Part shown: in pieces, positions 22,401 to 34,849 of the stretch
Layout: each line of letters opens with the position of its first letter
Position numbering within the stretch: the stretch's first letter is position 1
Origin: Vigna angularis
Lineage: Eukaryota > Streptophyta > Magnoliopsida > Fabales > Fabaceae
DNA: 64,000 nt
Direction of reading: 5' to 3'
NCBI RefSeq assembly: GCF_016808095.1
Contig: NC_068976.1
Location: 16,951,663-17,015,662, forward strand
Position numbers and translations under genes: made by a program
The notes under the pieces: model-generated
Seen by the model: only the letters and a program-made list of their open reading frames with translations
Told to the model about the DNA's origin: nothing
Database searches by the model: none

Positions 22401-25400
22401 CAAAGGAACAGTTTTTGTTTTTTTGTGACAACGTTAGCACCGATGATTGGGCCTAAATTTAGTCAATTCTGACATGTCTGTAAGGTCCAAAAGATTGGTC
22501 TTTCAGACCATCAGCCACAAATTCAAAATGTGTTACCTTCAATTTTGGACAGATGTGAGTAATGACAGAAGATGCTAATGGTTTGTGCAACCATGCCAAA
22601 TTACAAGAAGTCAAATTTTTTTGGCAGTTACCAAACTTAGTAATTAATCAGGTTTGATAAAATGTCAATTAAAAAGTGTTTTTCTTTTTAATTTTCTTAC
22701 CAATTAAATATTTGTATTTATTTGTTTATTTCCACTTTGTTTCGTTTTAATAAAAAACTTCTTTTTTATTTTTTTCTTTTTCACTCTTTTATCTTCTAAC
22801 AGTTCTTGTCTCTTTACCGAGCTAAAGATTTTTTCTTACAAGATATTCACCGAATCAACGTAATTAATTAATATGAAAACATGAGAAGCTTAAACAGATA
22901 TTTGCAATTTGCATGTGAAAGTAAAAAGGAGAAGCACAGAGAAGAAGGCTAAGGAATAATGACAAAAGAAGGAGAACATAGAAATAATGACAGAGAATAG
23001 AAAAGGAAATAAAGGAAGAGAGAATAGTGAAAAGAGGAAAATGCAAAGATGCAATCAACCCAAAAGTTTAAGCTATTAGGCGTGAGCTTAGAAATTGCTT
23101 TTAGTCACATCTCAAACACCATTTCTTGCCACAAAAATCCTTTGGACTTGAGGCGTGAATAAAGCAGAAGCTCAGCAATACCCTGTGCTTTAAGTTCAAT
23201 TTTAAAGCAAGAATGATGGTAAAGATCAAACAATCATTTGAACAATGAAGCCTCGTGTCAAGAAACAATCATCCTACAACACCTAAGAAATAGAACTTTT
23301 CAATTTACATAACATATAAATATCAATTATATGCATAATTAGTTTTAATGTTATTTCATCTCTATGTAATTCTAACATGTTAGTTATGTCCAAGATATCA
23401 CTTTTTAACGAAATTTGTTACTGATTGAACTTATTGTGTATTCGTTATCTGATAATTTATTATTAATTAAACTTATTGTATCATTTTTATCGAGTCGTTA
23501 TTAAATTATCAATGTCTAATCTTACATGTTTTTGTTATATGAAAATTTGTTATTTATTAAATTTATTGTATCATTCATAGAGTTTTTATTAAATTATTAG
23601 TTAATGTCTAATCTCACATAAATATATATATTAAAAATCTTAGGTCAAACCAGAAAGAAAACAATATTATAGTATATAAATATATCAAACTTCACCTTAC
23701 ATGTTATTGAGGCAATATATATTTCTAAAATAGTCATATCAGAAAAATCTATAACAACGAGAATGCAATTTAACATTATAAGAAACCCTACCAAGCAGAA
23801 TAAGGCATTAAATTCTGTGCATGGATAGATAATTCATCCAATATATAGCTTTTCTTCTCCGTGAAATGTTACCAAAAGCAAGGCACTTATCATCTACAGA
23901 TGGATCATCATGCATATTACATAGAAAGTGGTCCTGATCAGTATCGTCATAGCAGAAAGAATATATCATTAATACACTAACTGCATTGAACAGCATAATA
24001 ACAGCTCTAGTTGTAATTGAGCAACAGATTATAGATGAAAAAAATGCAGATGCATGACAAGAACTTCTTTATCTGGCAAAAGTAAAGCATGTCTGGTCTT
24101 AAAAAAACCAAAAAAACTTGTGTTCGAATATATGGTTTGGAAAAGAGAGTAGAAACACATAAATTATATGAAAATATTGTTTTTGCAAACTAAAAAATAT
24201 TTTTACTCTACTATTTTTATTAAAACTTTCCTCTTTATTTATGTATTTTAATTATAATTATTTACGTTTGATGATTCATTTTATACTCATTACTTTTTCG
24301 TATCTCATTAATAATTCTTTGTTTATCACTAATTTCCTTAAAATGACACGACTCATAACATAAACATCTCAATTCATTAGGTCATTGATAAAATCAAATA
24401 GAAAACTTTAAGGACATCACATACTACAAAATCTCAGCTCATTAGGCTAAACTTTGGATTTATTCATTTTCTCCCAACTTTATTAAACTAATTTTTCCTT
24501 GACATATGAGTTGTGATAAACTTTATATTATAAATATATGCACAATTCATAACTTAGGGTACACAGCACTTGAACATAAATCAGAAAGGGTGAAAAAAGA
24601 ATATTTTATTTTGTGCTTCTTTCTTCTTCTGTCGTGAATGATAACGTAAGGAAGACATAAGAAAATGTTTATTTTGAGTATTTTTTTAACTAAAGAAAAG
24701 GAAAAGGAAAAAGAGAGAAAAGACATTGTGAGTAAAGTTTTGTGTTACCTTGGTTGAGACATGATGACAATTTATCGGCTGAGAGGCCAACGATCGTACA
24801 CTTTCGATAATATTCTTATTTTTCTTTCACTTTTTTCCCTTTAATTACATCACATCACATATTATCATATTATTTATTCATTTATTTACACTAAAAAAAT
24901 AGTGTGTAACAATAATTTTGCTATAATCTATGTTCTTATGTACCATCATTTGAGTCACATGCAAGGTCATTTGGATTTTGGACCAACCCTATAACATAAC
25001 TATAACTATATCTATTGGAACATGGGGACCATCCAACGTAAGACTTCTATGTAACATTACATATATTAAATAAAAAATTACTTTTCTTAACTTATATATG
25101 TTTATGTGAATTTGAGTACTTTTTCATCACGTTTTTAAGAAAAGAAATTAAAATTTAAAAAAAAAACATGTGATAAGATATGAGTGATGCATGGATGTGA
25201 TGATAAAGTTGGAGCATAGCATCTGAAGTTTGAATGGAAGAAAAGAAGCACAAGGCTCGAGAGAGAGGAAAACGGGATTCTGCGATGGGACACGTTTGGA
25301 TTCTTCAAAAGGATAACATTACTACAAATCGTAAGGATAACGTTTCTACTTCAAAATACTATTATTAATAAACAAACAGAAAGACAAAATTATTTATTAC

Positions 25401-25879
25401 TTTTTTTTATCAAAGTTATTTAGATTTTATAAAGTAAAACATAATAAAATAAGATATCTCCCCTCCCTAATTCATGTCAATTTGAATGACAATTTCTATA
25501 AAAGGTAAACAAATCTATTTCCTTTGTCAAATAAATACTGATTTTTTTTTTAATTTAATGGATGATACATTTTATTAAAAAAAACATTAGTTAAATTATT
25601 CTACGAAAGATTGTACTTTTTATCTCGTTAATAAATTTTGGAACATGTTTTTATATAACAATTTTTATAAATATCTTTTTCCTTACTTTTCGTAATTCAT
25701 GCTTGATTAAAAGCTAACGCTTTAAATATTGAACTAGTTTTTTCTAAGGTAAATATTGAATGGGTTAATAAGTGAATAGAGGTATAATTCATTTATAAAT
25801 TACTGATCCAATTATGATTAAATAAAGTTGGATTTAATATATGAATAAAATGGTGAGGAATAACGATTGAATTCAGTAC
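19471..25879. other. gene-poor AT-rich stretch, nothing recognised
   Basis: No open frame here has domain content, compositional change or splice context that supports a gene. Short frames (for example 19980-20207, 20931-21206, 21900-22127, 22864-23058, 23808-23996) are Ile/Phe/Lys/Asn-rich products of AT-rich DNA. 22770-23060 is a purine-rich/pyrimidine-rich strand-asymmetric patch. Confidence 0.5.
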
Positions 25880-26283
25880 GATAAGGGTATATTTTATTTG
25901 TAATACAATAAATACATACTATTTTTCATATAAAAACTTTAATTTTATTAGTTTTAGTTTAATTTCGTTAATAATTAAAATAATTGAACAATGCATTTTT
26001 TTATAGTAATTTTCATACGTATTTATTAAGAAAAAATAACATCAATATATAATTAACTTTGAAATTTTACTCTTTATTACATGTGTTATAGTCTTTGTAT
26101 CTTGTTTTGTACATTTACACTTTCTAGAGGTCCTTTTAAAGTTAATGGCATTTTTAGATAATTATTTTTTAAACAAGCATGACAGTTACTAAATATTAGA
26201 AACATGTTCAATTACCTGAACCATTAAAAAGAAACTAAGTTAAAGCTTTTCTACTAAAACTATTATTTATTTTATTGCATTAA

Positions 26284-26357
<74 letters not shown>

Positions 26358-26549
26358 CATTGAAATGACTATTTATTTATAAGAGGATCAAAATAAATCA
26401 AACTTTGAATTAATCTAAAACAACCTTTGCTTATGTCATATAAAATAAAATCAATAAAAATAAATTTTCATTTTTTTCTTCTTCTTAATTTAAAACTCAA
26501 GGTATAAAATAAGAAACTTCTTATTTTAATATATGATCAATATATTTAA

Positions 26550-26590
<41 letters not shown>

Positions 26591-26990
26591 GATTAATTAA
26601 TTAATCTTATATAAATTATCCTAAAAAAATAATTTAATAATAAATTAAATATGTTTTTAATCTATAAAATTAAAATTTGTTTTTATTTTAGCATGTTTAG
26701 ATTTTCAAATTTTAAAACTGAATAAATATCATTTTTCAATCTAACCATGTTACATTTTTTACATGTTAGACAATTATCAATTAAGTTATTTATAATATTT
26801 GACACATTCTAGCTTAAATGTTAGTATAAAATATCATTTAGATACGTAAAAAAGTTAATAACATTAAATTAGGAAGACTATGTCATCTATTTATAAAAAT
26901 TAGTAACAAAAATATATCAACATTTAGAATATAAATAAATTTCTTTAACTCTTTAATAATTTGCTTATGATAAATTTGATATCACAAATG
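25880..26990. repeat. ~1.2-kb local duplication, unit 1
   Basis: 25884-26000 matches 27090-27200 (shared tcatataaaaactttaa), and 26150-26500 matches 27330-27670 with an offset of about 1.17-1.2 kb. Each unit contains a long (TA)n tract followed by a conserved ttgca(t/c)tgaa(a/g)tgact motif. No coding potential is seen. Confidence 0.6.
26288..26356. repeat. (TA)n microsatellite
   Basis: About 68 bases of TA inside local duplication unit 1; its counterpart is at 27462-27520. A second (TA)n of about 35 bases lies at 26552-26587. Confidence 0.95.
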
Positions 26991-27079
26991 TCTTATGTCT
27001 TATAATTTTAATACTAATTTACAACTTACATAAGATAGTTTTTTTTTTCTTACAAAATCTTAAAATATATGTAATACAA

Positions 27080-27457
27080 TAAATAAATATTATTTTATTT
27101 CTAATTCAATAAATAAATACTATTTCTCATATAAAAACTTTAATTTTGTTAGTTTTAGTTGAATATTTTATTTATAATTAAGATAATGGAACTATGTGTT
27201 TTATTTTTATTTATTATAATTGGCGTGCGTGTTTATTAGGAGAAAATTAACATCAACATATAATTAACTTTGAAATTTACTCTTGTTATACTGTTTACAT
27301 CTTGTTTTGTAAAATTTAGAATTTTTAGTGATCCTTTTAAAATTAGGATCATTAATTTTCTAAACACGCATTATAACTATTAAATGCTAGACACTTGTTC
27401 AATTATCTAAACTATTAACAAAAATAAAACTAACAAAGTTATTATTTATTTTATTAC

Positions 27458-27521
<64 letters not shown>

Positions 27522-28012
27522 CACTGAAGTGACTATTTATCTAATTACAAGAAGGTCAAAATAAATAAAACTTTAAATTAATTAAACCAACCATTTGATA
27601 TGCCAAATAAAATAAAATCAATAAAAAGAATTTGCATTTTTTTTTCTTTTTCTTAATTTAAAACTCAAGACATTTTTCCACCAATTTTTAAATTGATTTT
27701 GTAAGTATTTAATTTAATTTTAAATTCTCAATAATTTAGATTTTTAATTAGAGAGAGTATAAGATAAGGAAACTTCTTAATTTTGTAACTGGTTTATGAT
27801 CAATATTATATATATATATATATATAATAGTAAAAATATAATTTAATAACTGGTTAAATATATTTTTAATGCTTAAATTTTGATGTGAAATTAGAATTCA
27901 TTAATGTTTCACTATAATTTGTTCTCCAAAGTTTACATTCAAGTTTAGAATCCAATTTTAAATAAAAGTTTAGATTCTGTAAAAATATTTAACATTTTAA
28001 TAATTTGTTTAT
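27080..28012. repeat. ~1.2-kb local duplication, unit 2 (interrupted)
   Basis: Second copy of the 25880-26990 block, with (TA)n at 27462-27520 and a short (TA)n at 27807-27826. Its continuation, recognisable by gatatcagaatgtcttatg near 29270, is displaced downstream by the 28013-29258 insertion. The same motif occurs uninterrupted at about 26975. Confidence 0.55.
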
Positions 28013-29258
28013 TAATTGTTTTAAAATGTAAACCCTCTTAATCTCAAGAGGGCGTGAATGGGATTAGAATCAAATTTTGAAAATCTTTAAAAATTTAAGT
28101 TATTGATGTTGTTCTTAAAAGGTTTTCTAATTAACAAAGTAAATACAGAAACAAAACAAAAGAACACAACAATTTTATACTGATTTGACTCTCAATCGAG
28201 TCTACATCTAATCATCCTCCAACAACTTGAGTTCGATGGAATTCACTATTTTATAACAGTCAACAATAGAATAATCTCTCATAAAGATAATTCTTACCAT
28301 TATCTGAGGTTCATTTTAGAGACACAATCAGCTCCCCTCTAGCTTATTACTTGCTTAAATCCTGTCTTTTATCTTATTTTAATGTTATTTATATTTTGGG
28401 CTACATTGATATAAATTCATCACTAATCCCCTTATTTTGTAGCTAAAATGTGCTTGGAAGAATCTCCAACAATGTAAAGAACTGAACCAACCACAGAAGT
28501 AAGAAAATCTACAGAAAAAGAGAAAAAGATGCAGTGCAGCAAAGTCAGGTTGAGGGCCCCAGGGGCGCTGAGCGCCACCTGCACAAAAGCTGATTTCAGG
28601 TGTGCTCGCGCTGAGCGCCCTTAGCAGAGGGCGTTGAGCGCCATCAGCCTCGCAGTCTCGTTTGGACGCCCCCTCTAAGGGCGCTGAGCGCCATTACTTC
28701 GCAAGCTCGCATGGGCACCCTTCTGTCTTGAAGATTTCACAAATACAAACACAACAACTTTCTTTGAACTTCTTCAAAACTATGATTGATGGCTCCTAGA
28801 TTATTTCAAGACAACTTAATTTGTTCTTGCTTCAATTTGGTAAAAAAACATAATGTTCTTCGTGTCTGAAAATGATTTGGAACACATATATATAGTCTAT
28901 GCACCAACCTAATGCATTTAATCAATTATGTTATTTTCATAATCAATTAGGTTTTACACTCTGTTTTAATTGATTAGGTTAATTTCTTAATCAACCAAAA
29001 CAGAAAGCATTTTTCTAATGTGCCTCTAATCCATTTTAATCAATTATGAAATATAGTTAATCGATTAAGATAGTAGCATAACACTAAATTTGTACAATTT
29101 TTAGTCTAAGATCAGATTTTTTATTCTATCCAACCAATCATCTATCTCACATGATTTTTCATAGAATTTAATCTAATCTAACAGTCTAATCACTTAAGGA
29201 AGAACATAAACAAATTCATCATTAAAAAAACTTTACCAATCTTAAGAAAACTCTCCCT
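28013..29258. mobile_element. LTR-retrotransposon-like insertion with GGCGCTGAGCGCC palindromes
   Basis: The adjacent local repeat reads taataatttg followed closely by ttatgataaatttgatatc at 26950-26980. In the second copy about 1.25 kb separates taataatttg (28004) from ttatcatgaacaatttgatatc (29258), implying an insertion. The inserted DNA is markedly less AT-rich. It contains agagggcgtgaatggg near 28048, like the polypurine/LTR boundary of Copia elements, and four near-copies of GGCGCTGAGCGCC between 28556 and 28700. Exact ends and target duplication are not resolved. Confidence 0.45.
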
Positions 29259-29339
29259 TTTATCATGAACAATTTGATATCAGAATGTCTTATGTTGTAT
29301 AATTTTAATTCGAATTTACAACTCACGTATAATTAAGAT

Positions 29340-31578
29340 ATATAGTACATATTGAAAATAGCTTATAATATCTATGATGATTTTTCACCACTTAATATCC
29401 TTTATATATTTTAGAAGATGAATAGTCTAAATGTTTGATTTTGAATATCTCTCAATACTCACATACAATAGATTATGTTAGGTCCACAAACATCCAAAAA
29501 TACTCTTTAACAAATAAAACATGCCCTGAAATGCCAACAAATATTGTTCGAGTGAAATATTGTCTTTGAGAAATATTCTATAATCATATAGAATTTGCTC
29601 ACAATGTTCTTCACATTGGAAGAATGAGTGACCACTAGGATAATACTCTTTTTTAAATAATTTTCTCACCTTCATAACTAAAATAAAACTTTCAAATTCA
29701 TATATTGTCTGAGAGAGAGATGAAAAAATGAATCTAACATGCACAACCCATCATAAATCATATCATTACTCCCAATTCAATAATTTTTTTTTTTACAAAA
29801 TGTTTGACACCAACAGTTAAATTGATATATAGTTTTAAATTTAAAATTTCATATGTAATAATGTAATGAACAAACCATACAAATTCTGTGTCTTTTGTTT
29901 ATTTTAGTGTAAATTATGCATTGTGGAACTGTTTTCATTGATTAATAAATTATTTAAATGATTTATAAAATTATTTAATTAAAATAAAACAAAATAGTAA
30001 AAAATCATATTATTACCTCATAACATTTTTTTAGAATATAGTATGTCAAATAAAGTTCTAAATAAAAAGAGTTTTTGGATCTAAACATTACATTCTTGTA
30101 TAAATATTTGAGGTATGTGATACTTATATTATTATGTATATAGAATATTGAAATATACATACTTTTATTTATGATTTTAAGAGTAATGTGAAGAAGTATT
30201 AATGATAAGTTAAAAGAAGATTTGTGCATTAAATTTGGATTAGTAGGTGGATAAACTATCTGTCTTATAATAAAAAATTGAAGTTGGCTTTTATCAGTAA
30301 TATTTTGGATGAATCCAGTGTTAATTTCTTATAAACATGTTTAATATTCCTATGAATATTTAATTAAATTATTTCATTGTACTTATCGTATCAATAATAT
30401 TAAAATCACACTTTCTAGAATTTGAACTTACAACAGCAAAACTTTAGAGACCCAAAGTTCTTCTGAACTGAACTAAAATTATTTTGTTTTCATAAACTAA
30501 TATATATATAATAGAGAATGTGATCGATGAATTGCTTTATCAACTCTTTCTCTAAAGGGTTTTCAGAATAAATAAATGAAAAAAAGTGACATAAAAAGCA
30601 AATAAAAGAGATAATAAAACCCTTTATGAAAAGTAAGAATGGTAAAACAGGAAACTAGCTAGGGTTAGTAACTAGACTTGTCACACATCGTCTTCCCTTA
30701 TGTGTAATTCACAACTTAAATATATGCCTCTTTAAAATTAAATCCATCCAAAAAAGAATGAAATACCACTAAAAAAATGCGAAATAATCAAAATTAATTT
30801 AATTAAGGAATTTCGATTCAAAATTCCGCTTGAAAATGAACACCATATAATCAAACCGTTTATTTTATTTAAATATAATACTTATACATGATAACAAAAT
30901 TGTATTATAATTTTTAACTATTTGATCGTGTATTTTAGTTATGAATACGAGAGAAAATTAAAATTATGAATATCAGAACAATCATAAAAAGATATAATAT
31001 AATTATTTATTTAATAATTGTATAATGATAAAAAAGAATTCAAACCAAATTAAAAATGTTAATTTGATTTATTTAAATTTTACATTAAATTAAAATAAAA
31101 CTAAATAATACTACATTTGATTTATATGTTTATTATTAGAAAATCAAACCAAGTTGAATGGTTATCACTATTAGTTTGATGAGAACAAAAGACACGAAGA
31201 ATGATGGCTACTTAAATAAGTTATCTTGTTGGGCCAGCCCAAACCGACCTTCAAAACGGTCTATAATTCAATCATGATATACACTAAATCGGGAAGAAGA
31301 GGTTTGCAACATACAGAAAGAGGAAAGTTACATCGAAACCCTAAATACAGCTTCTTCTCCATTCTTAAAACCTCTTTTCAGCTTCTGCCAATAACATGCA
31401 TGATAATACTTCTCCACCTTAGATAATTTTTAATAATTTATTTCTACTAAATCGTACTAAAAATATCGTAATAAAAAAATAATTTAAAATCTAATTCAAT
31501 TTAACAAAATTTATTTATAAAATAAACTATATACCCTTAACATGTTCTAAGACATGATAAACTTAATAAACTTTATTA
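29340..31578. other. intergenic, AT-rich, nothing recognised
   Basis: Short open frames at 29478-29744, 30005-30229 and 31226-31426 have no recognisable domain or splice context. Confidence 0.45.
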
Positions 31579-31583
31579 AAATA

Positions 31584-31954
31584 TATTAAGAGTTGGATTT
31601 TAAACATAACTTTATCTCTCAAAATCAGTTTCTAAGGTGTGATTTAAATTCACTTATATACTTTAAATTAACCTTATCTTTAATTGATGTGAAACTTTCA
31701 ACACCTTTCTTCTTCTCGAGGTATATATATCTCGTGCATGAAACTAGATATTCATAAGCGATATGATAGCGGGTGAAATAATATGTCCAACAAATAATAA
31801 TTATTGCTAAGATAAGTTTTAACCATAACTCTGATACCATATTAAGAAGTGAACTTTAAACATGACTCAACCTTATAAAATCGACTTGTAAGATGAATTT
31901 TATATTCACTTATAGATTTTAAATTGACTTTATCCCAATGTAAAACTTTCAACA
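31584..31954 (-). mobile_element. complete TRIM retroelement (371 bp)
   Basis: All hallmarks are readable on the minus strand. The 5' terminal repeat starts TGTTGAAAG at 31954 and ends cttcttaata near 31841. Directly after it comes TGGTATCAGAG (about 31832-31842), the primer-binding site for initiator methionine tRNA. The middle carries gatagcgggtgaaataatat (reverse strand sense). A polypurine tract gagaagaagaaagg lies next to the 3' terminal repeat, which again starts TGTTGAAAG (about 31704) and ends at 31584. The element is flanked by the perfect 5-bp target duplication AAATA (31579-31583 and 31955-31959). There is no coding capacity, as normal for a TRIM, so it depends on enzymes from other retrotransposons. 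Confidence 0.9.
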
Positions 31955-32895
31955 AAATAAATTTTGATATTATGTTATGAAGAAGTTTTTAAGTTTATTT
32001 GAATCTGAGAAAATTGTGTTGTAAATTGAAATTTGACATTATTTTTAGTTAATATGATATGTTGAAGCAGTGTAACTAATAGTGAGTGATTAGTTATAAT
32101 TGAAGGAGTGATTGGGATTAATTAAGTTTGATAAGTGGTGGGTAGGTGTTGAGCTAAGGGAGTTTTGTTTAGAGGTAGAATTTGCATAGTATGATTGTGG
32201 TGTGTTTGTAAAAAGGTATTGTTGACCTGTTTGAGATTGAGAGCAGCATTTTGAATTGGGCCACTAATTAGTCTAATCATAATTATATTGATTAAAGAGT
32301 GTTGGTCTGCATCTTTAATGCCGCAGAGAGAAGAAAGAAACAAAAACAAAAGAACGAAAAGTTAGTAAAAGAGAAACACTGCAAAGTTACTTGAGAGTGC
32401 GAGAATGTGACATAGTGGACAAAGGGGGCGGCCAAATAATGGTAGTAGTAATAGTTGGTGAAAAAAAGATCATTTCTTTCCTCGGGCCCCTAATAACAAT
32501 TCTATTTATAATGCTAACTTTTCCTTTCCTAATCATATATAATACTCCCACTAAATTACCATTGGTTAAGTCTAAACTAATTTTTATGCTTCTCCATTAT
32601 TTACTTTTCATTGCTTTTTAACACAGTTACTATTCAAAAAATCATCTTTTTTTACACTTTTTCTTACCAATATTTCATTCCACCACTTCAAGTTTCTCAA
32701 ACATTCCCCTTCTCATAACAATATGAATTATAATTTTTCATTAAAAAGTACTATTTAAATTTAACCATTGTTAGAAGTTTCTCAAAATCAATTCACAGAA
32801 ATTTCATTTCACAGATAAGTTTTACAAAATTAAATTACACTTAGAGTTAAAGTTTATTTTAACAAAGTTTACTGTATATAAGTCATCTCCTATCG

Positions 32896-32896
<1 letters not shown>

Positions 32897-32982
<86 letters not shown>
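32897..32982. repeat. (TA)n microsatellite
   Basis: About 85 uninterrupted bases of TA, among the longest tracts in the window. Confidence 0.95.
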
Positions 32983-32986
<4 letters not shown>

Positions 32987-33044
32987 TGTATACACTTTTA
33001 GGTGATAAAAAATATTTTTAACTTCATTTCAATTATTAATAAAA

Positions 33045-33156
33045 ATTTTATATTGACTAGAAATAAAATCAATTTGAAAATATATAAGTAGATGTAAATC
33101 TCATTTTACAAATGATATTATGAGAGTAGGTTACATTTAAAGTTCACTCCTTAATA
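33045..33156 (+). mobile_element. solo TRIM terminal repeat, diverged
   Basis: The sequence ttgactagaaataaaatc ... atatataagtagatgtaaat ... tttaaagttcactccttaa follows the order of motifs in the terminal repeats of the TRIM at 31584-31954, but in the opposite orientation. No second repeat or middle segment follows. Confidence 0.5.
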
Positions 33157-34723
33157 ATCATATAAAACTAATTTATATTATATAAATAAATAAATATTTC
33201 ACCTTATAAGTAAATATTATAGAATTGAATTAAATTTAAGGTTTATTTTTTATAAATAATCTACCTGATATGAAAGCATAACTGTAACCAGCATTTTCTC
33301 TTCGATTCTAGAATCTGGTTTAAATTTGGGAGTGATGTTCAGACTAGTTAAACTTCTTCAACGTTTGCAATCCCTACCATTGAGTACGAATGCATATAAT
33401 TTACTGAATGTTACGACGATGAATCATATCATAAATGTTAATGTAATTTTTTGATTTGGGTGTTATGATTTTAAAGAGAAGTAAAACGGAATAGAAATAT
33501 GACATGAAAAGGAATTAGCGTACGGCAGTGCAACGCAGCCGATGAGACACTGTCCTTTGTTGTTACATGGTCCAGTTATATAATTGAAGGCAATTATTTG
33601 TGGTCTTAAATTAATTACGCTTTGGGGCGGTTCACGTGCTACTGAATCATTTTGAAAGAGGATTTTAATTTTCATTTCATTTCTGAGACCCGTGGACAGC
33701 TCCCACACAACACTGTTAATTACTGCTACTTAAATTAAACCTTCCTCTCTGCTATAGCTACTTCCCTTTGTCTCTAATAAAAACACACACACAACCTTTT
33801 TAATTTGGATGTTTCGTTTTGAACTGTTGTTGTTGTTGTGTGTTGTGCATTCTGAATTTGTTTGTTTTGTTTCGTGTTGTGTTGTGTTAGTGGCTCTCGC
33901 TTTCTAAGTGACAACTAGCTCAGCATAGCTAGCTGAGCATGAGGCTGCTTCATCCTTACAAATTGACCAATTCCAAATTTCTTTCTTCTCAATCTTTCTG
34001 TTACTTGACTTTGCTTTACTACTATTGCACCATTTTTCTTTCTAGAAATTCGGTGACAAACTATATCTCACCAGCTATGCACACTGTACCCTATGTGACC
34101 ACAGACTCATGCCACATCACATCACCATACAAATTCATGCTGTTCAGTTTCAAAAAGGAAACTCTTTCTCCCCAACGTTTTCTTTGCTAATAATACCTCA
34201 GTGCAATATCAGTTTTTCTACTATCGATATACTATAATAAGTGAAATCAATACAAACAAAAAACTTCATTTATTAAAAGTTTTTGTAATGTATGGAACGA
34301 CCGGTACATCTTTCCTGATCGGTCAACCATATAAGAAGCAATTTCAAAAATCACAACCCAATGAATTGAATGTTCGAGACGTTCCAATATCTAGATTGTT
34401 CGATTTAAACTTTTTATTCACGTATTAACAAAATAAAAACATGTTTAGATAATATTGGACCACAATTAGATCAATCCTATGCAGAAGTCCAATATAAAAC
34501 CTATAAATAGAGAGGAAAAGTAAAAAGATAAGTGGTTGTATTATTGAGCTTTTAAGACTTAATTGTTATAATCGATGAGCGATACAAAACTAATTTGAGC
34601 ATCAAAATGTCTTTAACAAGTATTCACCGCTCGGATTTAGACCGTATAAAACGGAAACAAACATATTTTAAGGAGAGAAAAGACTAAGTTGACACAAGAG
34701 ACAAGATTAAAGGACCATGATAT

Positions 34724-34846
34724 TTTAACAACTTTTTGTCAACAGACTACGTGTCACTATTTTATTGGTCTGTATATTTGAAACGGACCAATCATAAGCT
34801 ACCACATATGTTGTTGTAAAAAAATTATAAAAAAAAAATTGTTAAA
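34724..34846. mobile_element. MITE, about 123 bp
   Basis: It starts tttaacaactttttgtcaac and ends ttgtaaaaaaattata...ttgttaaa, an imperfect inverted repeat pair. Interior motifs acgtgtcac and attggtc/ggaccaat are arranged symmetrically. This layout matches a small MITE type common in plant introns and flanks. A target duplication (tat/gatat) is only weakly suggested. Confidence 0.6.
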
Positions 34847-34849
34847 GAG

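Larger units (their letters stand above)
31960..34723. other. intergenic with (TA)n and a TRIM LTR remnant
   Basis: No gene supported. 32897-32982 is a long (TA)n tract. 33045-33156 is a TRIM terminal-repeat remnant. 33770-33930 has tgttgtgttg-type low complexity. A small palindrome gctcagc..gctgagc lies near 33918-33938. Open frames at 33463-33708 and 33939-34190 have no domain content. Confidence 0.45.

Noticed and set aside
29478..29744. 88-residue minus-strand open frame
   Set aside because: No recognisable domain and no splice context; retained only as intergenic note.
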